A stretch of 5,027 nucleotides of DNA from Desulfobacterales bacterium CG23_combo_of_CG06-09_8_20_14_all_52_9. Lineage in GTDB: Bacteria > Desulfobacterota > Desulfobacteria > Desulfobacterales > UBA2156. Both the position numbers and the translations under genes were made by a program. The stretch covers positions 1,166 to 6,192 of the forward strand of contig PCSF01000290.1 in assembly GCA_002771315.1 (NCBI GenBank), written 5' to 3'. The notes below the pieces were generated by a model that worked only from the letters and a program-made list of their open reading frames with translations, had not been told where the DNA came from and ran no database searches. Positions 1 to 5,027 of this stretch are shown here, in pieces; the stretch's first letter is position 1, and each line of letters starts with the position of its first letter.

Positions 1-708
1 CGCCTCATGATAGGGCAAAAATCCTTTTTCGGCCATTCGGACGTTTCGCAATCGGTAAATCTCCTCTTCAGACTCGGCGGGGATGACATGGGCCGATTCC
101 ATTATTAGCTGTTGGTATCGTGGATAATCATATTCCGCCAGGTTTTTCAAAAAATTCACCAAAACCTCTTCCCGCGCTTGTTTTTCATCGGGAGAAAGGG
201 GTCGATCAAAGGGAAATTCAATAAATCGGATATAAAAGACATCATCGAGGGTTATGTAATTATCGCCAAAATCGGAGGGATCCTCGTCATGTTCCCGGAT
301 TCGAAGTTCGAGGTTCTTAAAAACGTAAAGCTCAAAAAATTCGATCTTTTCTTTCAGGACCCATCGGGCCAGGCGATGGGAATCGGCCTTCATCAGATAA
401 TCGAGCCAACGAGTGACGCCGGGGCTGTCGAAGCGCTCCTTTTTCCAGGATTCCATATCCAGGATAAATTCCCATTGCCGATTCGAGGCCAGCGACAAAA
501 TTTCTATGGCATCTTCGGGGCCGATCTCCTGGATCAATAGATACAAATCTTCATCTGAAAAAGAATGCACTAAGGCGGCGGGATGTTCGGCATCCAAAAT
601 TCGGTTCAATGCCTGTTCCGGAGGAAGAGACAAAAGAACGGATCGCTCTTTGTAAAGGCGTATGAGCTGCTTTTCGGTGCTTTCAAGGGAAAAGATCTCT
701 TTGTCCAT
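1..708 (-). CDS. DUF6178-like protein, N-terminal part (runs off the left edge)
   Basis: An open frame begins at ATG 708-706 and continues without a stop to base 1, giving 236 residues; the stop codon lies outside the window. The sequence looks like a real cytosolic protein: no signal peptide or membrane segment, many acidic and aromatic residues, and alpha-helical patterns. A segment around residues 61-95 (GPEDAIEILSLASNRQWEFI, then D84, W88 and R92) resembles the helical repeats of DUF6178 proteins and faintly the MgtE N-terminal domain. The visible end, 'RMAEKGFLPYHEA' (224-236), matches my memory of a conserved 'AEKGFLPFxEA' block in that family, which I recall as mainly deltaproteobacterial and longer than 500 residues. 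No function is known. Upstream there is only a weak purine-rich ribosome site (GAAAGAGA, 714-721). An overlapping ATG at 712-710 is out of frame and stops after nine codons. The coding call is firm; the family name is from memory. Confidence 0.82.
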   Translation of the reverse strand, partial: MDKEIFSLESTEKQLIRLYKERSVLLSLPPEQALNRILDAEHPAALVHSFSDEDLYLLIQEIGPEDAIEILSLASNRQWEFILDMESWKKERFDSPGVTRWLDYLMKADSHRLARWVLKEKIEFFELYVFKNLELRIREHDEDPSDFGDNYITLDDVFYIRFIEFPFDRPLSPDEKQAREEVLVNFLKNLAEYDYPRYQQLIMESAHVIPAESEEEIYRLRNVRMAEKGFLPYHEA

Positions 709-893
709 TCATGTCTCTTTCAAGGTAGTCAGAATGGCTCCGCTAGTCATGACGGATGAAAAGCGTATGGAAAGGCTCTAAGTAATGGCCGGATACAAAC
801 GGATTTTTTCGCGTCGAAGGGGTATGCCGCTTCCCTTCTGTAATTTTTCGTAAGGCCGGCTTCGTCTTTGCGTCGCTCCCCGGAGCCTCGATC
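709..893. other. Non-coding gap between pckG and the DUF6178-like gene
   Basis: This 185-base stretch must contain the 3' end of the pckG transcript and any promoter of the DUF6178-like gene. I see no convincing -35/-10 pair on the minus strand and no hairpin followed by a U-tract in the pckG direction, so either the transcript reads through or termination is Rho-dependent. The visible structures are an 8-base palindrome GTCATGAC at 746-753, a hairpin with a T-run on the plus strand at 816-848, and a very short plus-strand ORF at 734-781, which I treat as doubtful. No RNA gene is recognisable. Confidence 0.6.
816..848 (+). terminator. Hairpin with downstream T-run (plus-strand terminator-like)
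   Basis: GAAGGG at 816-821 pairs with CCCTTC at 833-838, giving a six-base-pair stem with an 11-base loop. Ten bases downstream window holds TGTAA followed by five T residues (844-848). This would work only for plus-strand transcription, yet no plus-strand gene other than a doubtful 15-codon ORF lies to its left. It may limit antisense transcription into the pckG 3' end, or it may be chance. The stem is modest and the T-run is short and separated from it. Confidence 0.25.
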
Positions 894-2894
894 TTAGAAT
901 GGATATCGTTCTGAAAACGCCGCCACCCGGATAGGGGTGACCACGGATCCGTATGCCTCTTTTAAGGCCATAAGTCCCTCTCGCTGCTCCTCGAGGACCT
1001 CAAATAAGGCCTTGGGCACGTTGGCTTCCTTCCCGTAAGCCGCCTTCAGGAGGTCGATTCTGGCCGTGATCTTATCGATATAAAGCGAAAACTGTTTTAC
1101 ATAGAGATCTTCGGGATAGGCTTTCCCGACCTTGTCTTGAAAAAGCAATGCCAAGTCTTCAAATTTGGGGATCCAACCGATGGGGGTGGCAATGGCTTCC
1201 ACCTCTTTGTGGGCGTATTTTTCGAGCCAGGAGAGCCAGGCCTTGACGTCTTTCTTTTCCCCGAGCAGTGTTTTTGACGAACCACCCCGAGCTTTTTGGG
1301 TTAAAAAATAATTCAATCCTGCCATGATAGGCTGCTGCTCCGATGCAATCCGGGCGCTTTCGAAAAAAGCGAACTGGGCGTCCATGTAGTCCCCGAGAGA
1401 TCCAGGGGTAAACGGGGCGTTGGCCCAGGGCGCTCGTTTGATCCCCGTAGCGCCCACTTCGGTGGAGGTAGCCGCCGAAACGATGCAGGCGCCGATGACC
1501 ACCCCATGGCGGGGATTTTTTGCCACCCACACCGGTGGCATGGTGTCGCTGTCACGGCCGCTGTAGGTGATGACTCGGGTAATCACTCCTTCCGGATCCT
1601 CCGCCGCTTCGGAATAGTTGGCTAATGCCGAAGACCTGAGGGTGCATCTCGCATTGGGATGGGATATTGGGATCGGTTTCCCGTTGGTATCCTTCATTCC
1701 TTTATGCCAGGGACCCTGAAAATTGTATCCTTTTTCAGGCACCGGTTCCCCGCTTCCGGTCCAATGGGGCACGCCGTATTCATCGATGAGAATATTCGAC
1801 CAGATGACTTCGGTTCCGGGACGGCGAAGGCAGGCCATGAGCTTGGGATCGCCTTCCTCATTGACATCTTCGACAATCCCGAATATGCCGCTCTCCGGAT
1901 TGATGGATCGAATCGTCCCATCTGTTGCGATCCAAAGCTGGGCCAAGTCGTCCCCTACGAAAAAATCCCCTGCCATGGCTGTGGTGGTCTTGCCGCAACC
2001 GGAGGGAGCTGCACCGGAAAACCAGGTCATCCGTCCGTTTTCACCCTTTATTCCGGTGATAAACATGTGTTCGGAAAGCTCGAGCCCCCGGTTTTCGTAA
2101 ACGGCCTTATCCACGGAAAACCGATGGTTTCCCTTTTTCAGTAACAGGGTGTTGCCGGCATAAGTACAATTCATGGAATAGGTCGTCTGATGGCTCCGAT
2201 CCATGTAGACGCGGGCGTTGGGAAGGTCCTCGGGCCGGTTCAACCCTTCGCTATGGATGTTGGTATAAAAATGCTTCAGGCGATCCATTTCGTCGTCAAA
2301 GACCGCATAGGCATTTCGATATAAAAGCTCGGCGCTGTGCGACACATACGCCGAGCTGGTGATTTCCAGAGCCGGATTGGAAACCGGTGCTCCGATAGGG
2401 CCGCGTATGTAAAATCCGATGATCATGGTATGGCCACGCATGATCCCCGTCATCTTCTCCCGGATGTCAATGAGTGCCTCCTGCCGATCTTTGCTGAATG
2501 CCTGAGAATTGACGCTCTCGCCGGGGTTTTTGATATAAAAAGTCCGATCGATGATCCGTCCTTGCTCCTCCTTGAGATCGAAGTGGACGGTGTGTCCTTC
2601 CAAGGGGAGCTTTTTTTCTTCCTGTTTTTTACAAGCCAACTCCCGAATAAATGCCTGGTCAGCTTCGGATCCCGTATTGACAAAGATCGCATCCGGCGTA
2701 CACATCGCGATGGCATTGGCAATCTTGACGGCCACTTCCGGATTTTGAATCGCCCGGATCCGCCGGTAATGGTCAGGTGTCATGGTTTTTTCGAACACCC
2801 GAACAGCTGCTTCAACCGTATGGATTCCGCCGATTGCCTGAACGATATCCGCTCCCTTTTTCTTCTCAAACACCCCTTGTATTCCTTTCTTCAT
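894..2894 (-). CDS. pckG: Phosphoenolpyruvate carboxykinase, divergent GTP-class
   Basis: The 666-residue protein should interconvert oxaloacetate and PEP + CO2 using a nucleoside triphosphate, in the cytosol, linking the C4-acid pool to gluconeogenesis or anaplerosis. Visible motifs: P-loop APSGCGKTTT (296-305), with the reactive-loop Cys300 of the GTP class; kinase-2 VGDD (313-316), an expected Mn ligand site; the PEP-site block with Tyr245 and Lys253/254 (YAGNTLLLKK); His276 in SEHM, the second expected Mn ligand; and HPNAR (412-416) with the substrate Arg416. The length is near the usual 590-640 or slightly above. The oddity is the C-terminal nucleotide region: NYF (528-530) corresponds to the usual NWF, but the following FLWPGFGEN-type block is replaced by TLLGEKKDV, so guanine specificity is uncertain. 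A TGA immediately before the ATG, in frame, fixes the upstream limit of the gene. Only a weak ribosome site (GAG) precedes the start. It lies downstream of rdgB and the nitroreductase gene on the same strand. Confidence 0.93.
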   Translation of the reverse strand: MKKGIQGVFEKKKGADIVQAIGGIHTVEAAVRVFEKTMTPDHYRRIRAIQNPEVAVKIANAIAMCTPDAIFVNTGSEADQAFIRELACKKQEEKKLPLEGHTVHFDLKEEQGRIIDRTFYIKNPGESVNSQAFSKDRQEALIDIREKMTGIMRGHTMIIGFYIRGPIGAPVSNPALEITSSAYVSHSAELLYRNAYAVFDDEMDRLKHFYTNIHSEGLNRPEDLPNARVYMDRSHQTTYSMNCTYAGNTLLLKKGNHRFSVDKAVYENRGLELSEHMFITGIKGENGRMTWFSGAAPSGCGKTTTAMAGDFFVGDDLAQLWIATDGTIRSINPESGIFGIVEDVNEEGDPKLMACLRRPGTEVIWSNILIDEYGVPHWTGSGEPVPEKGYNFQGPWHKGMKDTNGKPIPISHPNARCTLRSSALANYSEAAEDPEGVITRVITYSGRDSDTMPPVWVAKNPRHGVVIGACIVSAATSTEVGATGIKRAPWANAPFTPGSLGDYMDAQFAFFESARIASEQQPIMAGLNYFLTQKARGGSSKTLLGEKKDVKAWLSWLEKYAHKEVEAIATPIGWIPKFEDLALLFQDKVGKAYPEDLYVKQFSLYIDKITARIDLLKAAYGKEANVPKALFEVLEEQREGLMALKEAYGSVVTPIRVAAFSERYPF

Positions 2895-2959
2895 TCACTC
2901 GAGGATCCGTTCAGGCTTCCTCTTTTTCTCGGAGCGGCTCATGGCTCGGTAAAAACTCT

Positions 2960-3535
2960 CTAATAAGTTGCGATGATGATATCCGCCAGGGTTCTTTTGG
3001 GAACGTGATGCACCCCCTGCTCATCCCTCCAGTACCGGATGTCTCCTTCAGCGCCGACTTCCTCGATGACCACCTGCTCTTTGGGTTTTCCCAGTGCGAT
3101 CACCAAAAGGATTTTTAGGTGCGCAGGTATGTTGAAAAGGTCCCGGAGAGATTCCTGACTGACGGAACCGATCATACACCCCGCAAGGCCTGCTTCACGG
3201 GCTCCCAGCAGGATGCTCTGGGCGGCAATGCCCTGGTCACAGCCGAAATCCTTGGCTTTAGTGGTGTTCCCCAGGATGACGATGTAGGCCGAAGGCCGCT
3301 CCCCTTCCTTCGGACCCGGCCAATCTTTGAGGTAAGCCGCCCACCCAAGGCAGGAAAAGATCTTTTCATTATTCGGGGGGGTGCTGGAAAGGATGTAGCA
3401 GAGAGGCTGCAAGTTGGCGGCGGAGGCCGACAACCGAGCAAGGTTCACCAGATCCATGAGCGTCTCGTTCGTAACGGGATGGTTCTGGTAAAAGCGCCTA
3501 CAACTCCTGTTTTTCCGTACCAAATCTGCGATCAT
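2960..3535 (-). CDS. Nitroreductase family protein (FMN-dependent, function unassigned)
   Basis: This is a 191-residue, single-domain flavin oxidoreductase of the NfsB/FRase I-like superfamily; such proteins bind FMN as dimers and take electrons from NAD(P)H. The N-terminal RKNRSCRRF (7-15) is the usual phosphate-binding Arg block. SASAANLQPL (36-45) corresponds to the family's PSAxNxQPW segment. GIAAQSILLGAREAGLAGCM (102-121) is the conserved dimer-interface helix, and VIALGKPKE (145-153) precedes a C-terminal IRYWRDEQGVHHVPKR (166-181) typical of a small anaerobe subgroup. There is no ferredoxin-type cysteine cluster. I chose ATG 3535-3533 rather than ATG 3547-3545 because GGAGG sits five bases before the former, while the latter lies inside that ribosome site. 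The gene starts one base after the rdgB stop, so translation is probably coupled. The substrate cannot be predicted. Confidence 0.9.
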   Translation of the reverse strand: MIADLVRKNRSCRRFYQNHPVTNETLMDLVNLARLSASAANLQPLCYILSSTPPNNEKIFSCLGWAAYLKDWPGPKEGERPSAYIVILGNTTKAKDFGCDQGIAAQSILLGAREAGLAGCMIGSVSQESLRDLFNIPAHLKILLVIALGKPKEQVVIEEVGAEGDIRYWRDEQGVHHVPKRTLADIIIATY

Positions 3536-3536
3536 T

Positions 3537-4187
3537 TTAACCTCCATGACAAATCCATTTTTCCGGTATCGTCATATTTTGTTTAATCCATATCAAGACC
3601 TTATCAAACTCGCTTTTCAGTTCCCTCGAGGCCTTTCCCCGATGGCTTACCCGGCTTTTTTCTTTCTGTGTCATCTCGGCAAAGGTTTTTTTCAAGGGCG
3701 GATAATAAAAAATCGGGTCGTACCCGAAGCCGTTTTGGCCTTTCGGCGCTTCGGTGATGACCCCTTCGCACCGCCCCACGTATGTCAAGGCAGCACCGGT
3801 GGGGACCGCCAGGGAAATGACGCATTCAAAAGCAGCCGCCCGGTTGGCGACCCCTTTCATTTCTTCCAGGAGGCTGACGCAGCGTGTTTGATCCGAAGCA
3901 TCCTTACCCCCATATCGGGCCGAGTGAACCCCTGGTCTCCCTGCCAAGCCCTCCAACATGAGCCCGGAATCGTCCGCCAGGGCCGGAAAACCCAGGATCC
4001 GAGCCGTGTGGCCGGCCTTCTTGTAGGCGTTTTCCTCGAAAGTCCGACCGTCCTCCTCAACTTCGGGAATCGGCCCGAAATCGCTTAACGTTTTGATCTG
4101 GATAAAAAAATCTTTAAGCAAGTCCCGGATCTCGGCTGCCTTTCCCGCATTGGCAGTGGCCAAGATCAAGGTGATCGGCTGTTCCAT
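3537..4187 (-). CDS. rdgB: Non-canonical purine NTP pyrophosphatase (ITP/XTP/dITP diphosphatase)
   Basis: This 216-residue RdgB/HAM1 enzyme hydrolyses ITP, dITP and XTP to monophosphates, keeping deaminated purines out of DNA and RNA. The family signatures are all present: ATANAGKAAEI (10-20) with nucleotide-binding Lys16; VEEDGRTFEENA (43-54) with Glu45; ADDSGLMLEGLAGRPGVHSA (71-90), where Asp73 matches the catalytic Asp69 of E. coli RdgB; FGYDPIF (154-160), the base pocket; and KSRVSHRGKA (177-186) with His182-Arg183. The frame stays open upstream to ATG 4310, but ATG 4187-4185 places the signature Thr-x-x-Asn-x-x-Lys at the normal distance from the N-terminus, has a G-run ribosome site (4191-4196), and lies downstream of the promoter. 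The C-terminal tail (about 204-216, ending HGG) extends past the domain; its final Gly codons double as the ribosome site for the nitroreductase gene. Confidence 0.95.
   Translation of the reverse strand: MEQPITLILATANAGKAAEIRDLLKDFFIQIKTLSDFGPIPEVEEDGRTFEENAYKKAGHTARILGFPALADDSGLMLEGLAGRPGVHSARYGGKDASDQTRCVSLLEEMKGVANRAAAFECVISLAVPTGAALTYVGRCEGVITEAPKGQNGFGYDPIFYYPPLKKTFAEMTQKEKSRVSHRGKASRELKSEFDKVLIWIKQNMTIPEKWICHGG
3541..3545 (-). promoter_or_regulatory. Ribosome binding site of the nitroreductase gene, inside the rdgB 3' end
   Basis: GGAGG on the minus strand lies five bases (TTAAA) before ATG 3535-3533. The same bases form part of the last two Gly codons of rdgB, and the rdgB stop TAA falls in the spacer. 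This decides the nitroreductase start and suggests translational coupling. Confidence 0.8.
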
Positions 4188-4211
4188 GAACCCCCCGTGA
4201 CGTGCCCTTTT

Positions 4212-4231
4212 GGATCGATCGCAAACGATCC
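4212..4231. repeat. Inverted repeat in the divergent promoter region (possible operator)
   Basis: GGATCG (4212-4217) and CGATCC (4226-4231) form a perfect six-base inverted repeat around eight bases. An alternative nested hairpin GATCG-CAAA-CGATC (4217-4230) is also possible, and three GATC sites fall inside. The element lies across the predicted rdgB transcription start and next to the -35 position of the plus-strand promoter. It could be a repressor operator or a 5' UTR hairpin in the rdgB message. No known regulator motif is recognised. Confidence 0.4.
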
Positions 4232-4232
4232 G

Positions 4233-4261
4233 ACTATACTTTAGAATTCCAGTAGTGTAAA
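4233..4261 (-). promoter_or_regulatory. Sigma70-type promoter for rdgB (and probably the nitroreductase and pckG genes)
   Basis: On the minus strand, -35 TTTACA (4261-4256) and -10 TATAGT (4238-4233) are separated by exactly 17 bases. Each hexamer has five of six consensus bases. The predicted transcription start is near 4226, giving a 5' leader of about 39 bases before the rdgB ATG. This is the best promoter in the window and supports the shorter rdgB start, since an ATG at 4310 would lie upstream of it. Confidence 0.7.
4235..4240 (+). promoter_or_regulatory. Possible -10 box (TATACT) for the TIGR02757 gene
   Basis: TATACT on the plus strand matches five of six -10 consensus bases. It overlaps the rdgB -10 on the opposite strand, because ACTATACT is nearly symmetric. 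The only -35 candidate, TTGGAT at 4210-4215 with a 19-base spacer, is poor and touches the inverted repeat. Predicted transcription would begin near 4247, before the ATG at 4271. A weak or activator-dependent promoter is possible. Confidence 0.3.
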
Positions 4262-4270
4262 GTTGTTTCG

Positions 4271-5027
4271 ATGAGTCATCTGGCAAACAGCTGTCTTCGA
4301 CGCCCCCCAAGAGGCGGCAATAATAAGAGGTTAAAAGAATGCCTGGAAACCATTTACCATACTTACAACCTCAGGACCCTCATTCATCCGGACCCCGTGG
4401 AATTCCTCTATGTTTATCCGGACCCAAAAGATCGGGAAGTCGCCGGAATGATCGCGGCTTCGCTGGCATATGGGCGCGTACAACAAATCTTGAAAAGCGT
4501 AGCCTGCATATTGGAAAAGATGGGTCCCTCTCCGTCTGCCTTTTTAGCGCAATCGAATCCGGGAACCCTTCGTGATACCTTTGATGGATTTATTCACCGC
4601 TTTGCCACCGGCCGTCATCTCTCCTTCCTGCTTATCGCCATCCGGGATATCCAAAACAGGTATGAATCTCTCAACCATTTGTTTCTTAATGGTTTTTCAA
4701 AAAATGAGGCCACGGTCGAAGGTGCCCTGTGTGCCTTTGGACAGCACATCATCACAGCTTCACACGGATGTTGCGGGCATCTTGTCCCCCTTCCAAAACG
4801 GGGAAGCGCCTGTAAACGACTCAACCTTTTCCTGCGGTGGATGGTACGTCAAGACACCGTTGATCCCGGCGGTTGGGAAGGGATCCCGGCTTCCAAGCTC
4901 ATCGTCCCCCTCGATACCCATCTGCATGCTCTTTCCCTCCGTCTGGGGTTCACTACACGAAAAGGAGCCGACATGACTACGGCCCTTGAAGTGACGCATC
5001 GTTTCCGGCAAATCTGCCCGGAAGATC
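4271..5027 (+). CDS. TIGR02757 (DUF2400) family protein, C-terminus cut by the right edge
   Basis: The frame is open from ATG 4271 to the end of the window, giving 252 residues with no stop. I recognise the TIGR02757 family by IHPDPVEFLYVYPDPKDREV (38-57), the following IAASLAYGRV (61-70), FDGFIHRF (104-111), GSACKRLNLFLRWMVR (178-193) and IVPLDTHLHALSLRLG (211-226). Family members have no established function. The DTH followed by an R-LG pattern recalls the catalytic Asp region of HhH-GPD DNA glycosylases, which is my inference. The protein is soluble, with no signal peptide. The start is uncertain: family similarity appears to begin near residue 21 (LKECLETIY), the first 20 residues are Arg/Pro-rich and unlike the rest, and the ATG lacks a ribosome site. 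A well-placed AAGAGG-ATG pair at 4325-4341 is out of frame. The gene is transcribed divergently from rdgB. Confidence 0.85.
   Translation, partial: MSHLANSCLRRPPRGGNNKRLKECLETIYHTYNLRTLIHPDPVEFLYVYPDPKDREVAGMIAASLAYGRVQQILKSVACILEKMGPSPSAFLAQSNPGTLRDTFDGFIHRFATGRHLSFLLIAIRDIQNRYESLNHLFLNGFSKNEATVEGALCAFGQHIITASHGCCGHLVPLPKRGSACKRLNLFLRWMVRQDTVDPGGWEGIPASKLIVPLDTHLHALSLRLGFTTRKGADMTTALEVTHRFRQICPED

Noticed and set aside
875..887. GCTCC-GG-GGAGC hairpin just after the pckG stop as an intrinsic terminator
   Set aside because: The loop is too small for the full stem, the reduced stem has only four pairs, and no U-tract follows in the pckG direction.
2898..2908. Adjacent CTCGAG and GGATCC (XhoI-BamHI-like), suggesting cloning vector junction
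   Set aside because: GGATCC occurs many times in this window, and the surrounding sequence is a plausible natural spacer with no vector sequence on either side.
2337..2963. Long plus-strand open frame antisense to pckG (others at 1659-2144 and, opposite rdgB, 3546-4088)
   Set aside because: They lie opposite genes with full family motifs, their translations resemble no protein family, and they lack ribosome sites. They are by-products of codon bias on the coding strand.
4188..4310. Upstream extension of rdgB to ATG 4310
   Set aside because: It would add 41 residues not typical of RdgB, begins upstream of the best promoter, and overlaps the divergent gene. ATG 4187 fits the family length.
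4339..4575. Seventy-eight-codon plus-strand frame starting at ATG 4339
   Set aside because: It has a good ribosome site, but its translation is low-complexity and unlike any protein, while the +1 frame over the same bases encodes clear TIGR02757 sequence. The start problem is reported as a finding instead.
1..5027. Mobile elements, CRISPR arrays, tRNA/rRNA genes or defence-system genes
   Set aside because: No transposase or integrase motifs, direct-repeat arrays, tRNA-like cloverleaf ends or rRNA segments were seen on either strand. All long coding regions belong to housekeeping-type families.

Overview
The window reads as an ordinary chromosomal segment of a Desulfobacterota-type (deltaproteobacterial, probably anaerobic) genome. 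The base is the family make-up: a DUF6178-like protein, a divergent GTP-class PEP carboxykinase, a small nitroreductase ending in a 'YWRDEQGVHHVPKR' block, and a TIGR02757/DUF2400 protein. Base composition looks moderate and similar across all genes. I see no insertion sequences, tRNA or rRNA genes, CRISPR array or phage genes. The taxonomic placement is inferred from remembered family distributions, not from a search.

Layout. Positions 1-708 (minus strand) hold the N-terminal 236 residues of a DUF6178-like protein that runs off the left edge. Positions 709-893 are a short non-coding gap. Positions 894-2894 (minus) encode a complete 666-residue phosphoenolpyruvate carboxykinase. Positions 2895-2959 are a 65-base spacer. 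Positions 2960-3535 (minus) encode an FMN-type nitroreductase, and 3537-4187 (minus) encode RdgB, the house-cleaning ITP/XTP pyrophosphatase. Positions 4188-4270 are a divergent promoter region. From 4271 to the right edge (plus strand) runs a TIGR02757 (DUF2400) protein, cut off at its C-terminus.

How the genes fit together. rdgB and the nitroreductase gene form a tight pair: one base separates the rdgB stop from the nitroreductase start, and the last Gly codons of rdgB supply the nitroreductase ribosome binding site. pckG lies 65 bases further on in the same direction with no obvious promoter of its own, so a three-gene transcript rdgB-nitroreductase-pckG is plausible. A very good sigma70-type promoter (TTTACA, 17 bp, TATAGT) reads into rdgB. 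A TATACT box on the other strand overlaps its -10 and faces the TIGR02757 gene, and an inverted repeat lies beside both.

The points most worth a second look are: (1) the PEP carboxykinase, whose P-loop mixes GTP- and ATP-class features and which lacks part of the usual guanine pocket; (2) the shared promoter and dyad between rdgB and the TIGR02757 gene; (3) the DNA-glycosylase-like DTH motif in the TIGR02757 protein next to a nucleotide-pool sanitiser; and (4) the unclear translation start of that gene. I did not find a clearly new multi-gene system.
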